Below, one piece after another: positions 35,739-45,280 of a stretch of 64,000 bases of DNA. The notes under the pieces were generated by a model. It was not told the origin of the DNA. It did no database searches and saw only the letters and a list, made by a program, of their open reading frames with translations. Made by a program: the position numbers and the translations under genes. The number at the start of each line of letters is the position of its first letter. The stretch's first letter is position 1. This DNA is from Hymenobacter guriensis (lineage in GTDB: Bacteria; Bacteroidota; Bacteroidia; Cytophagales; Hymenobacteraceae). Where the stretch lies: the NCBI RefSeq assembly GCF_015773195.1, contig NZ_JADWYK010000002.1, forward strand, positions 1 through 64,000, written 5' to 3'.

Positions 35739-36816
35739 ATGACCTACGAACAGGTGAAGGAACTGAAGGGCCGCGCCGAGGCCCTGAGGAGGTATCTTTG
35801 ACTACGATGCCCGCAAAGAACAAGTAGTACAGGCCGAAGCCCGGACCACGTCTGCCGACTTCTGGAACGACTCCAAAGCAGCCGAAGTCCTGCTAAAGGA
35901 AATCAAGGCCCTCAAAACCTGGACCGACGACTACGAAGCCGTGCAGCAGGCCATTGCCGACACGGAAGTTTTGTTTGACTTCTACAAGGAAGGCGACGTA
36001 ACAGAAGCTGAAATGCAGGCCGATTTTGACGCCACGCTCAAGAAAGTAGAGCAGCTGGAGTTCAAGCGTATGCTGAGCGACGAGGAAGACCAGCTCTCCG
36101 CCATCATCGACATCAACCCCGGCGCCGGTGGCACCGAAAGCCAGGACTGGGCCGAAATGCTTATGCGCATGTACATCATGTGGGCTGAAAGTCACGGCTT
36201 TGGGGTGCGTCAAATCAGTTACCAGCCAGGTGAGGGTGCCGGTATCAAGTCAGCCTCTCTGGAAATCGACGGGGACTTTGCTTACGGCTACCTCAAAAGT
36301 GAAATCGGAGTTCACCGGCTCGTGCGCATTTCTCCTTTCGACAGCAGCGGCCGCCGCCATACGTCGTTCGCGTCGGTGTTTGCCTATCCCGTCATCGATG
36401 ATACTATCAACATCGAAATCAATCCGGCCGACATCAGCTGGGACACGTTCCGGGCCGGTGGTGCGGGTGGGCAGAACGTAAACAAGGTGGAAACCGCCGT
36501 GCGCCTGACCCACGCACCGTCCGGAATCATCATTGCCGTGCAGATTGAGCGCAGCCAGCTCATGAACAAGGAACACGCCCTGCGCATGCTCAAGTCGCGC
36601 CTCTACCAAATAGAGATGGACAAGCGCCACGCCGAGCGCGACAAGCTGGAAGCGACCAAGAAGCGCATCGATTTCGGCTCGCAGATTCGCAACTACGTGC
36701 TGCACCCCTACAAGCTCATCAAAGACCTACGCACCGGCATCGAGCGCACGGATGTGCAGAACGTGCTCGACGGGGACTTAGACGAGTACATCAAGGGGTT
36801 CCTGATGCAAAGCTGA
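35739..36816 (+). CDS. prfB: Peptide chain release factor 2 with programmed +1 frameshift
   Basis: RF2 terminates translation at UGA and UAA. The reading frame begins at ATG 35739, runs 20 codons to an in-frame TGA at 35799-35801, and continues in the +1 frame from GAC at 35800 (DYDARKEQ) to 36816, giving 358 residues. The site reads AGGAGGTATCTTTGAC: an internal Shine-Dalgarno, then CTT TGA C, the classic RF2 autoregulatory slip. The recognition motif SPF is in VRISPFDSS and the catalytic GGQ in [13 protein letters not shown] conventional caller would start only at ATG 35941 and lose about 65 residues. TACCTTTA at 35701-35708 is a near -7 element. Confidence 0.96.
35785..35802 (+). promoter_or_regulatory. 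RF2 frameshift site with internal Shine-Dalgarno
   Basis: AGGAGG (35787-35792) lies 3 bases before the slippery CTT (35796-35798), which is followed by the in-frame stop TGA and then C. Spacing is the same as in E. coli prfB. When RF2 is scarce the ribosome pauses at UGA and slips forward one base. Confidence 0.95.
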
Positions 36817-36865
36817 GTTGGTGCCTTTAATTATACTATTGGCTTACCCAAATTTTTTATAAATG

Positions 36866-36897
36866 AAAAAGGGCTGCTCAATTGAGCAGCCCTTTTT
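36866..36897. terminator. Bidirectional terminator between prfB and susD (pair 2)
   Basis: This is a perfect 32-base palindrome: A5 then GGGCTGCTCAATTGAGCAGCCC then T5, between convergent genes. Confidence 0.93.
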
Positions 36898-36921
36898 CAT
36901 AATTGCTGAAAACAAGGTTGG

Positions 36922-38586
36922 TTAGTCAACCACGTCCCAGAAAATTTTGCTGTATTGCGTAACTCCTGCTGGAACGTTAGCCGAGTTGGTGCTCACCTCG
37001 CTCAATGGATAGAGCAGACGCGCTGGCAGTTTACCTTCTGCAGCACTAATTGGAACAGGGATTTTCGGAAAACCAGTGCGACGGATATCATCCCAAGCTT
37101 CTACGCTGGCAATGGAATTCAAAGCCAGGTATTTCTGGTAGATAATGATTTCCTGCTTACCAAGAGCGCCGTTGGTTTTGGCTTCATCAAAGTTTACCAA
37201 AGCATTCTTCTCATTCACTCCACCTGCAGCCGTAGTAGCAATGTAGGTGTTGTACTGAGTAATACCAGGAGTTTCAGTCGTAGCACCACCGAGCGTAGAA
37301 AGGTTGATTGCGCCCAGCGAGGTGCTGGCTGGGCGGTAGAAGTAAATGAACGACGCTTTGATGCCGTCCAGATAATCCTTTTTGGCTTCTTCTTCACCAC
37401 CCGTGAAGAGTCCGCGGGTATCAGCTTCAGCTTCGTTGAATTTTTGCTCAGCAAGCAGCATCAATGGCGTTGGGGCTGTTGCGCCTTTAATGATACCACC
37501 GCTGGCCGTAAGCGAGTTGGCACCCAGGAAACGGGAAGCCTGGCGGGTGCTGGCCGAAGCAGTACCAGTGGTAGGAGGCGTAGATTCGCCCAACACAGCA
37601 CCAACGTAGCCCGGGGTGTTCACACCATCGATGACACGAGCACCTCTGGTGTATAACTGCGATACGCGGGGGTCGCTGTTGTTGACGTACTGGTCAATGA
37701 CGTACTGCGTTGGTACCTGATAGTTACGCTCGGTAGCACCGGTACCGGCTGCGGTGTAAGCGTAGCGGTTGTACAGCGGGTTCTGCTGACCAGCGTTAAT
37801 TGCATAGTTAGGTTGTACTACTACGTCTGAGGTGATAAAGCCGTCCTTAGCAGTCTGCAGAGCAGCCAGTTGCGTCTTCACCTCATTGTTGATAGCCTCA
37901 CTAGCAGTTTGCGACTCACGTAACAAAATACGAAGCTGCAAGCTGTTGGCAAACTGCTTCCATTTGTCCATGTTGCCGCCGAACACAACGTCCTCACGGC
38001 TTACCAACCGGGCCGTTGCATCGTCGTGCGCTGCATCGATGTCAGCAATGGCACCCTTCAACTGCACTAGCAGATCGGCATAGATATCCTCCGCCTTGTC
38101 ATACTTCGGCGTAACGTTACCAGCACCTTTTAGCGCTTCCGAGTAAGGAATATTACCATACTGGTCTACCAGCAGCAGAAAACCATACGCTTTCATGATC
38201 CGGGCAATGGCCGCGTGGTTGGGGAAACCGGTAGTGGCACCCCGGGTCTGAATGATGTTGTAGTCATTCAGGTTGTCGTAGGTGTTGTCGAACAGGCCGG
38301 CGTAGTAAGAAGAGGAGTAGTTGTACGTCTGCTCTTCCCCGTAACCGCTAACCGTGTTGGTTTTAGACCAATATCCGGCAGCCCAGCTGGCATAGCTATT
38401 ATAGCTGGGGTTGTTGCCGGTATAGATAGCAGCTGTGTTGGTGAGTGCCTGAGCCAGAATAATATCCGGCGCTACCGACTCCTGCGTGAAGGAGTTCGGG
38501 TTCTCGTTGATGTCGAGGAAATCGTCGCAGCTGGATGCAGCAGTTGTAAGAGCTGCCGCAAACAGAATTTTGGGTAGTATTTTCAT
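36922..38586 (-). CDS. SusD/RagB-family lipoprotein (pair 2)
   Basis: This is a surface nutrient-binding partner of the downstream-facing SusC at 38602. The 554-residue protein has a lipoprotein leader (AASSC, Cys about residue 20) followed by DDFLDINENPNSFTQESV, the start typical of the second SusD class. A helical TPR-like core and the C-terminal YLALNSIASVEAWDDIRRTGFP block follow. It lies 15 bases after its SusC on the minus strand. Base composition of this locus looks lower in GC than its neighbours, judged by eye. Confidence 0.93.
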   Translation of the reverse strand: MKILPKILFAAALTTAASSCDDFLDINENPNSFTQESVAPDIILAQALTNTAAIYTGNNPSYNSYASWAAGYWSKTNTVSGYGEEQTYNYSSSYYAGLFDNTYDNLNDYNIIQTRGATTGFPNHAAIARIMKAYGFLLLVDQYGNIPYSEALKGAGNVTPKYDKAEDIYADLLVQLKGAIADIDAAHDDATARLVSREDVVFGGNMDKWKQFANSLQLRILLRESQTASEAINNEVKTQLAALQTAKDGFITSDVVVQPNYAINAGQQNPLYNRYAYTAAGTGATERNYQVPTQYVIDQYVNNSDPRVSQLYTRGARVIDGVNTPGYVGAVLGESTPPTTGTASASTRQASRFLGANSLTASGGIIKGATAPTPLMLLAEQKFNEAEADTRGLFTGGEEEAKKDYLDGIKASFIYFYRPASTSLGAINLSTLGGATTETPGITQYNTYIATTAAGGVNEKNALVNFDEAKTNGALGKQEIIIYQKYLALNSIASVEAWDDIRRTGFPKIPVPISAAEGKLPARLLYPLSEVSTNSANVPAGVTQYSKIFWDVVD

Positions 38587-38601
38587 GAATGCGTGAGCAA
38601 T

Positions 38602-41600
38602 TTAGAGAGTTACGTTCAGGGTTGCTCCGTAGAACTTGGTCGGCGGGGTGTTCAGGTTGGTGTTGATGCCGATGGCGTTCGAGTTGCTGAAGCTGAATTC
38701 CGGGTCAGTGTAGATGTTCTCTTTGGGTACCCAAGTAAAGATGTTCCGGCCGAAGAAGTTGATCGAAGCGCCCTTCACAACACCGATTTTCGACACGAGG
38801 TCAGCAGGCAGAGCGTAGGACAGCGACACTTCACGGATCTTGAAGAACTTACCAGAAGTCACGTAGTTTTCAGCTACCGTCCGGTTCCAGGTTGAGTTCT
38901 GGGCCCAGAACTCAGCACCACCAGGCGTTACACCCGACGTGTTCGGTACGTAAGTAACAGTACCGTTGGCATCCGTTTGCGGAATAGCCGAGTTCGGATA
39001 TACGAAGTTTTCACGGTTGTACATCGTGCTACGGGCACCACTGCCAGTGAAGTCTAGATCTTCACCTATCGAGTTATACACTACATAGCCCGTGCGAAGT
39101 TCCCCTTGGCCAGCCAAAGTGATGCCTTTGAAGGTCAGCGACGTGTTGAAGCCGTATTTATGCTTAGGCTGGGTGTTACCAGCGCCCAGCGTTTTAATGT
39201 CACCTGCTTTCACAGGGTAGTAATACTGCGTCTGATCACCTGCATCGTAGGCGTTTTTGGTAGGAGCCATTACGATCAGGTTGCCTGGCGTGCGCTGATA
39301 GTAGGAACCGCGCAGAATCGGGAAAGGCTGGCCGGGAAGAGCATACAGCTGAGCGTTACCACCAGTCGACAAAGCAAGCTGGGTCAGACCGCCGGGCAGC
39401 GAAACCACTTTGTTTGCATTGTAGTTGTAGTTACCACCCACCGTCCAGGTAAAGCCATTTTCTGAGCGCACTGGGGTCAGGTTCAAATCAATTTCAACAC
39501 CGCGGTTTTCTACTTCACCTGCGTTGATCAGGTTAGAAGCGAAGCCAGTAGCGCGGGAAATGCTCGTCGGAATCGTTTGGTTCTTACTGTTCTGCTTGTA
39601 GTAGGTAACAGCAGTCGAAACGCGGCGCTTCAGGAAAGCCAGCTCGATACCGGTTTCATACGAAATCGTAGTTTCGGGTTCCAGAGCAGCATCCACCAGC
39701 TGGTTGCCAGCTGTGTAAGAGGCGTTGGCACCGAAAGGATAGCCTGCACCTAGGTTGAACGTAGGCTGCAGTGCATAGGCGCCAAAGCTCTGGTACACGC
39801 CAACGGCACTGTTGAAAGCACCGGCAGTAGTACCGCCCAGGTTGATCTGGCTTACTTTGGTGATACCGCCGCGAATCTTACCGTAATCCAGGAACGAAGC
39901 GTCTTTCAGGGCCGGAATGGCGTTGCTGAAAATGAACGAGGCGTCAACAGCAGGGTAGAAGAAGCTGCGGTTCTCTTTGCTCAAGTTCGATACGTTGTCG
40001 TAACGGCCCGAACCGTGCAGGTATACAAAATCTTTGTAGCCCACGGTAGCATCGGCATAGAAAGCGTACGTGCGAACACGGGCGCTGGCATCGGAGCCGG
40101 TCAGGTTACCTACGCGGTTCGACAGGTTGAACAAACCGGGAGACGACAGGCCAGTCGAAGCTACGTTGCGGAAATCTGCACTGTACTGCTGGATGTTGTT
40201 ACCCAGAACAGCCTGCAGCGAGATATCACCGAATGCTTTATCCATGCTCAGGTAAGCATCGGAGTTGATGCGGTTCTGATTGCTGGCTACATCCTGTACA
40301 AAGCCACCGGGCTGGTAGGTTTTGTACGTGTTGTCTACGGTGTATGTGCTCAGCAGCAGCTTGTTCTGGTACTGCAGGCTCGATTGGTCGATGTTGGTGA
40401 TACCAATGCGGTACTGCGCACGCAGCCAGTCAGTAAGCTTATAAGACAAATCAACGCTGCCGATGATCGTGTTGCGACGGTCTTTCGTGCGGTTGTTGTC
40501 CAGGATGTAGTAAGGGTTGTGGTAGAAGTTGTTGTAGTAACCGTCCGGCGAAGCGTAAGGATTGTTTTCCCAGTCCTTATAAGACGTCAGGGGAACCTGT
40601 ACACCCGTGTTGAACCAGTTCCAGTACACCGACTCATCACGGCTGATGTTGGACGTGGCATCTACCTTCTGCAGCGTGTAGGAGATGTTGGTACCAATGG
40701 TCAGACGGTCGAACTCGTGCGAGGCATTGAAGCGGAAGGTATTCCGGTCGAACTTGTCTTTGGGGATGATACCGTTGTTACGAACGTTCTGGTAAGAAGC
40801 GTAATACTTGGTTTTTACATCACCACCGGAGAAGGTTACCGAGTTCTGCATCTGGTAACCCGTGTTGAAGAAATCACGCTTCTCGTTTTTGCGGGCGCTG
40901 TACGGCAGCAGCTGCGTGGTGCCATCAGACAGCACGTTGCCCAGCGGACGAACTACCCCATCGAAACGGGGGCCGAACTGCTGGTTTTCGAAGCTGTTGT
41001 ACTGGTAGTCTTCGTTAAGGTCAACTGCGTTATCGGGAGCATAAGGCTCGCGAGTCTGGTTCCACGAGTTAGCACCCAGACCAAACTGGTCCTGGAAATC
41101 GGGCAGGAACGACACGGACTCAAACTGCGAGGTTTGAGACAAGGTAACCTGCTGCTTGGTACCGCCCTTTTTGGTGGTGATTACCAAAGCACCGTTCGAA
41201 GCCTGTGAGCCGTAGAGAGCGGCGGCGTTGGCACCTTTCAGTACCGAGATGTTGTCAACGTCGTCGGGGTTCAGAGCCAGCAGAGCGTCATTGGTAGAGA
41301 TGTTGCCGTCAATAACAATCAGGGCTTCGTTGTTGCCCAGCAGCGAACGGCTGCCGCGCAGCGTAACGCGCACTTGGGGGCTTACACCAGCGCCAATAGT
41401 CTGGATTTGCAGACCGGATACTTTACCGGCCAAACCGTTGGTAACGTTGGTAACACGTGCTTGCGTAACTTCTTTCGTGTCAAGCGTAGCCGTGGCATAA
41501 CCCACCTGCTGCTGCTGACGCTGGATACCCAGAGCACCGGTTACTACTACTTCACCCAGCGTTTTTGTATCCGTAGCCAATCCTACATCAATGGTAGAAG

Positions 41601-41865
41601 CAGTACCGATAGGACGCTCAACCTGCGTATAGCCAATGGAGGAAAACACGAGCGTCGTAGCAGAAGCGGGTACGCTAAGGGTATAAGTACCATCAGAGTT
41701 CGTGGATGCTCCAACGGTTGTTCCCTTGACGAGAACAGTTACTCCCGGCAGCCCCTGTCCGTTACTACGGTCAGTTACCCGTCCGGAAATAGCCCGATCC
41801 TGCGCCACGACCTGCTGCAACAGAGTCGTAATGAGCAGGAAACTCAGGAATAAGATTTTTTTCAT
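38602..41865 (-). CDS. SusC/RagA TonB-linked outer-membrane transporter (pair 2)
   Basis: The 1087-residue protein has a signal peptide (cleavage after VVAQ) and a CarboxypepD_reg-like domain (SGRVTDRSNGQGLPGVTVLV, about residues 26-100). The GEVVVTGALGIQRQ motif precedes the plug (about 115-225, ending ILKGANAAALYGSQASNG or close), and the barrel follows. It belongs to a different SusC subgroup from the 7954-11025 protein. It is transcribed with the SusD gene. A good promoter lies at 41916-41923, then a 667-base gap. Confidence 0.96.
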   Translation of the reverse strand: MKKILFLSFLLITTLLQQVVAQDRAISGRVTDRSNGQGLPGVTVLVKGTTVGASTNSDGTYTLSVPASATTLVFSSIGYTQVERPIGTASTIDVGLATDTKTLGEVVVTGALGIQRQQQQVGYATATLDTKEVTQARVTNVTNGLAGKVSGLQIQTIGAGVSPQVRVTLRGSRSLLGNNEALIVIDGNISTNDALLALNPDDVDNISVLKGANAAALYGSQASNGALVITTKKGGTKQQVTLSQTSQFESVSFLPDFQDQFGLGANSWNQTREPYAPDNAVDLNEDYQYNSFENQQFGPRFDGVVRPLGNVLSDGTTQLLPYSARKNEKRDFFNTGYQMQNSVTFSGGDVKTKYYASYQNVRNNGIIPKDKFDRNTFRFNASHEFDRLTIGTNISYTLQKVDATSNISRDESVYWNWFNTGVQVPLTSYKDWENNPYASPDGYYNNFYHNPYYILDNNRTKDRRNTIIGSVDLSYKLTDWLRAQYRIGITNIDQSSLQYQNKLLLSTYTVDNTYKTYQPGGFVQDVASNQNRINSDAYLSMDKAFGDISLQAVLGNNIQQYSADFRNVASTGLSSPGLFNLSNRVGNLTGSDASARVRTYAFYADATVGYKDFVYLHGSGRYDNVSNLSKENRSFFYPAVDASFIFSNAIPALKDASFLDYGKIRGGITKVSQINLGGTTAGAFNSAVGVYQSFGAYALQPTFNLGAGYPFGANASYTAGNQLVDAALEPETTISYETGIELAFLKRRVSTAVTYYKQNSKNQTIPTSISRATGFASNLINAGEVENRGVEIDLNLTPVRSENGFTWTVGGNYNYNANKVVSLPGGLTQLALSTGGNAQLYALPGQPFPILRGSYYQRTPGNLIVMAPTKNAYDAGDQTQYYYPVKAGDIKTLGAGNTQPKHKYGFNTSLTFKGITLAGQGELRTGYVVYNSIGEDLDFTGSGARSTMYNRENFVYPNSAIPQTDANGTVTYVPNTSGVTPGGAEFWAQNSTWNRTVAENYVTSGKFFKIREVSLSYALPADLVSKIGVVKGASINFFGRNIFTWVPKENIYTDPEFSFSNSNAIGINTNLNTPPTKFYGATLNVTL

Positions 41866-41915
41866 GGACTTTTGGTTTGGTGAGTGAAAAGGGTAAAAAA
41901 GTGAATGATGATTGT

Positions 41916-41923
41916 CAAACGTA
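41916..41923 (-). promoter_or_regulatory. -7 promoter element of susC (pair 2)
   Basis: On the minus strand TACGTTTG matches TAnnTTTG, with a TTG 16 bases upstream. The leader would be about 45 bases. Confidence 0.7.
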
Positions 41924-42474
41924 CAAAAAATTATGATTCCAAAGATTATCTGTTGGGCAATGGCAGCAGGGTATTTTTATAAAATGCGCCGGAACATTGG
42001 TCTTTTCTTGGATTCCTTGCATGCCTCCTTGCTAAAAATTACAGCTAGTCACACGAGCCATGTTGATGCATTATACTATTTCTAACCGCAGGAACTACCC
42101 GAAAAGGCTACTGAGCCCGTCAACGTTGCTTGGTAAAAATTCGAAGAAAAGGAACCCGGCTGCCTACAACCAATTAGCCTTGCTGCTTGAATCTGCCCTC
42201 CGTGCCTTACTCCCTTTCAATCAGTGCACAATTTAGCAGGGTTTTGTCATACTTAAAAGCAGCCTTCATTCTTTATTCATTTCCGCATGCCTGCGTCTGG
42301 CTCCCAGCACCAATCCAGCTGCCTGCAGAAAAGTCCGTCCTACTAGGGTGCAACTCTCCCCAATAAATACTATATAAGAGGTCTATCTTTGGGCTACCCA
42401 TTGCCCTTACGCTTTTGGTTGCAGTAAATTCCGGGCTGTGCCGGTCGGCCACATATAGTATAATACCACTATCT

Positions 42475-42518
42475 AAAAAGAAAGAGAGGTAGCCTTGGGC
42501 TGCCTCTCTTTCTTTTTT
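42475..42518. terminator. Bidirectional terminator next to hslU
   Basis: AAAGAGAGGTAGCC and GGCTGCCTCTCTTT pair with one T-G pair, flanked by A and T runs. It ends hslU on the minus strand and may also end any plus-strand transcript from the gap. Confidence 0.88.
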
Positions 42519-42532
42519 GGATGCACATTCCG

Positions 42533-43942
42533 CTACAATATATACTGGCTCAAGTCCCGGTTTCGAACCATGCTTTGCAGCCGTTCATCCACCAGTTCGC
42601 GGGTAATCAGGATGCGGGCATTGGGGCCGATACGGTCGGGCACGTCGAAGAGGATGTCGTTGAGCAGGCGGCTCATCACGGTGTGCAGGCGGCGGGCTCC
42701 AATGTTCTCTACATCGGTATTCACGTCGAAGGCAATTTCCGCCAGGCGCTGCAGGGCGCTATCGTCGAAGCTCAAGTGTACTTCCTCCGCTTGCAGCAGG
42801 GCCTCATACTGCTTGGTGAGGGCGTTTTTGGGGTCTTTGAGAATCAAATAAAAATCCTCCTTGGTCAGGCTTTGCAGCTCTACGCGAATAGGGAAGCGGC
42901 CCTGCAGCTCCGGTATCAGATCCGAGGGTTTGGCTACGTGGAAGGCCCCGGCGGCAATGAACAGGATGTGGTCGGTGTGGATAATGCCGTATTTAGTGCT
43001 CACGGCCGAGCCTTCCACGATGGGCAGCAGGTCGCGCTGCACGCCTTCCCGGCTTACGTCGGGGCCTCCCCCACCCTTGCCGCTCCGGCTGGCTACCTTG
43101 TCGATTTCGTCAATGAAGATGATGCCGGCGTTTTCGGCCAGCCGGATGGCTTCGTCCTTTACCTCATCCATATCGATGAGCTTGGCGGCTTCCTCATCGA
43201 GCAGAATTTTTCGGGCCTCGGCAATGGTGACTTTGCGCTTGCGGGTTTTCTTGGGCAGCATCGAGCCCAGCATATCCTGCAGGCCGGCCATCGAAGCCTC
43301 GTCCATACCGGCCGAGCCGCCGACCACGCCGATGCCGGCGGTAGGATTCTGCTGCACCTGAATTTCGATTTTGCGGTCATCCAGCTCGCCGGCCCGGATT
43401 TTCTCCCGAAACCGTTCCCGCGTCCGCTCGTTCAGTTCCTGGTCGGAGTCGGGCACGGCATTAGGGTCCGACGCCGGGCCAAAGCCGGGGGCGCGGCTAA
43501 GGGAGGAACCGGTTACGGGCGGAATCAGGGCATCGAGAATGATGTCTTCCACGGCCTGAGCGGCCTGCACATTCACGGCTTCCTTGCGGCGCTGCTTCAC
43601 CATGTTCACCGACTGCTCTACCAAGTCGCGCACCATGCTTTCCACGTCGCGGCCCACGTAGCCTACTTCCGTGAACTTCGAGGCTTCAACTTTGGTGAAG
43701 GGCGCATCGGCAATGCTGGCCAGACGGCGGGCAATTTCGGTTTTACCTACGCCCGTCGAGCCAATCATCAGAATGTTGTTGGGCACAATTTCGCGCTGCA
43801 TGTCCAGCGGGGCGTGCAGGCGGCGCCAGCGGTTGCGCAGGGCAATGGCCACATGGCGCTTGGCGTCGTGCTGGCCAATGATATACTTATCCAGCTCGGC
43901 CACAATCTGGACCGGCGTGAGAAACTGGGAGGAATCGAGCAT
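42533..43942 (-). CDS. hslU: HslU, ATPase subunit of the HslUV protease
   Basis: HslU unfolds proteins for the HslV peptidase. The 469-residue protein shows IIGQHDAKRHVAIALRNRW near residue 20, Walker A GSTGVGKTEIARRL near 57, the intermediate (I) domain in the middle (variable, including the PVTGSSLSRAPG region) and Walker B IIFIDEIDKVA near 275. The C-terminal tail RDLSQYIL matches the segment that docks into HslV. hslV is not in the window. Confidence 0.96.
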   Translation of the reverse strand: MLDSSQFLTPVQIVAELDKYIIGQHDAKRHVAIALRNRWRRLHAPLDMQREIVPNNILMIGSTGVGKTEIARRLASIADAPFTKVEASKFTEVGYVGRDVESMVRDLVEQSVNMVKQRRKEAVNVQAAQAVEDIILDALIPPVTGSSLSRAPGFGPASDPNAVPDSDQELNERTRERFREKIRAGELDDRKIEIQVQQNPTAGIGVVGGSAGMDEASMAGLQDMLGSMLPKKTRKRKVTIAEARKILLDEEAAKLIDMDEVKDEAIRLAENAGIIFIDEIDKVASRSGKGGGGPDVSREGVQRDLLPIVEGSAVSTKYGIIHTDHILFIAAGAFHVAKPSDLIPELQGRFPIRVELQSLTKEDFYLILKDPKNALTKQYEALLQAEEVHLSFDDSALQRLAEIAFDVNTDVENIGARRLHTVMSRLLNDILFDVPDRIGPNARILITRELVDERLQSMVRNRDLSQYIL

Positions 43943-44039
43943 AGAAAAAGTAAAAAGACGGACAAAGGGCTAGAGTCGGAGCAGCCCCTAAGCGTTGCCC
44001 CGGCAGCCGGCCATCCGTACGAAAAAGCGCTGGCCGGGG

Positions 44040-45107
44040 CTAACTACCCGGGTCTTTCTGAAAAATGGAAGCCAGGCTGCGGGAAAGCGTGAAGTAGTTG
44101 CTGGCGCCGCTGGCGTGGTAGTAGGCGCGCGTGTAGTCGAACTGGAACTGGCTGATGCGGAACGTGACGCCGAAGCTCAGACCTGCCCCGGCCGAGCGGG
44201 TATCAAGGCGCAACTCGCGGCGGCGCAGGTGGTTGTAGCCGATGCGTACGTTAAAGTTTTTGCTCAGAATCAGCTCCCCGCCCACTACAAAATGGCGGGC
44301 AATCTGGTCTCCCACGGTTTTCTTAGGTTTCTTTTCCTCGTTGTTTTCGTCCAGAGTGCCGCGCTGGGTGGAGTCGAGGTACACGATATCGAACTGCTGC
44401 AGATTGTGCGCCGTGATGGACATGCGCAGGGGCATATGCTCGGGCTTGATGGAAGCGCCAATCTGCACATCCAGTGGCATCGGCTCCCGGTCGGCACCAG
44501 TATAGGGCTTGAACTGGTAGCCCAGGTTCTTCACCGCCAGACCCACCGTGAAATCCTTGGTGGGATGCTTAAACAACCCACCCGCATCAAGCAAAGCGCC
44601 CAGCGCGTGGTTGCCCGCAATGCCCGACACGGCCAGCTTGGCCGTACCTGCCATCGTAAACGGGCCTGTCGTTACGGACTTGGTAACGCCCAATGCGTAC
44701 TCGTTCACCGAAAACTCGCCCAGCGGATTGCCGGCCGGGTCGAACTGCTCGAACTTGCCGTAGTTGAGGTACGTGAGGCCGAAACCCAGCCGCCCCAGCC
44801 GGTCGGAGTTGTGCACGTAGGTGGCGGTGCTTTGCTTGATGTCCGACAGGTAGTCGATATAGGTAAGCGAGGCGCGGCCGTCCATCTGCTCGTTCAGCAG
44901 CGCCGGGTTGCCGTAGAGCATGGTCACGTCGGCATCGAAGGAGGAGACGTTGGCGCTGCCGAGGCCGGCCAGCTTGGCGCTGGGCGGCAAGGTCAGAAAC
45001 GAAAATGCCCGCTGCCCGCCCAGCTGAGCCAGGGCTGCCGGGCCGCTCAGCAGCAACCCCAGCAGCCAACTACCAATACCTATCCGAATGCGTAGCGCGT
45101 GCCTCAT
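44040..45107 (-). CDS. porQ: Type IX secretion system protein PorQ
   Basis: PorQ is an outer-membrane beta-barrel of the FadL-like PorV/PorQ group needed for type IX secretion. The 355-residue protein has a signal peptide (LLGLLLSGPAALAQ) and the family start RAFSFLTLPPSAKLAGLGSANVS. YGNPALLNEQMDG and YIDYLSDIKQSTATYVH follow, and the C-terminal half has the typical GYNHLRRRELR. Lon lies upstream on the same strand and hslU downstream. The upstream in-frame extension to 45215 is not needed; the leader begins at 45107. Confidence 0.93.
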   Translation of the reverse strand: MRHALRIRIGIGSWLLGLLLSGPAALAQLGGQRAFSFLTLPPSAKLAGLGSANVSSFDADVTMLYGNPALLNEQMDGRASLTYIDYLSDIKQSTATYVHNSDRLGRLGFGLTYLNYGKFEQFDPAGNPLGEFSVNEYALGVTKSVTTGPFTMAGTAKLAVSGIAGNHALGALLDAGGLFKHPTKDFTVGLAVKNLGYQFKPYTGADREPMPLDVQIGASIKPEHMPLRMSITAHNLQQFDIVYLDSTQRGTLDENNEEKKPKKTVGDQIARHFVVGGELILSKNFNVRIGYNHLRRRELRLDTRSAGAGLSFGVTFRISQFQFDYTRAYYHASGASNYFTLSRSLASIFQKDPGS

Positions 45108-45239
45108 CTGCTGCTTTAGTTGCTTGTATTCCGTTGTTGATTGCCAGTCAGGCCATTGAGAGCAGGTTTCTCTGGCGGAAGCTTTACTTGCTTCCCCGAT
45201 TGCCAAACCAGCCATTACCGACTACCGAAAGCTACCACC

Positions 45240-45278
45240 CAATAACGAACAACTGACAACCAACAACGAATAACTGCC
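45240..45278. repeat. ACAAC-rich repeat at the 3' end of lon
   Basis: AACAACTGACAACCAACAAC lies just after the lon stop (minus strand). It resembles the block after dxr (52318-52345) and the hairpin after the OsmC gene (60940-60975). Confidence 0.55.
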
Positions 45279-45280
45279 AC

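Larger units (their letters stand above)
41866..42532. other. 667-base AT-richer non-coding gap
   Basis: It holds the susC promoter at 41916-41923, many stop codons in all frames, a plus-strand TATCTTTG at 42384-42391 and the hairpin at 42475-42518. I see no convincing ORF. The plus-strand promoter-like site followed by a hairpin 84 bases later could delimit a small RNA. Confidence 0.5.

Noticed and set aside
35941..36816. prfB starting at ATG 35941 as a short gene
   Set aside because: The upstream +1 frame, the frameshift signal and the conserved N-terminal helices show that the gene starts at 35739.
42250..42360. Short ORFs in the susC-hslU gap
   Set aside because: Very short, no homology-like pattern, and stops in all frames.
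42521..44092. 523-codon plus-strand ORF opposite hslU
   Set aside because: It is the antisense of the hslU gene, is rich in His, Val and Gly runs and has no domain pattern; high GC keeps such frames open.
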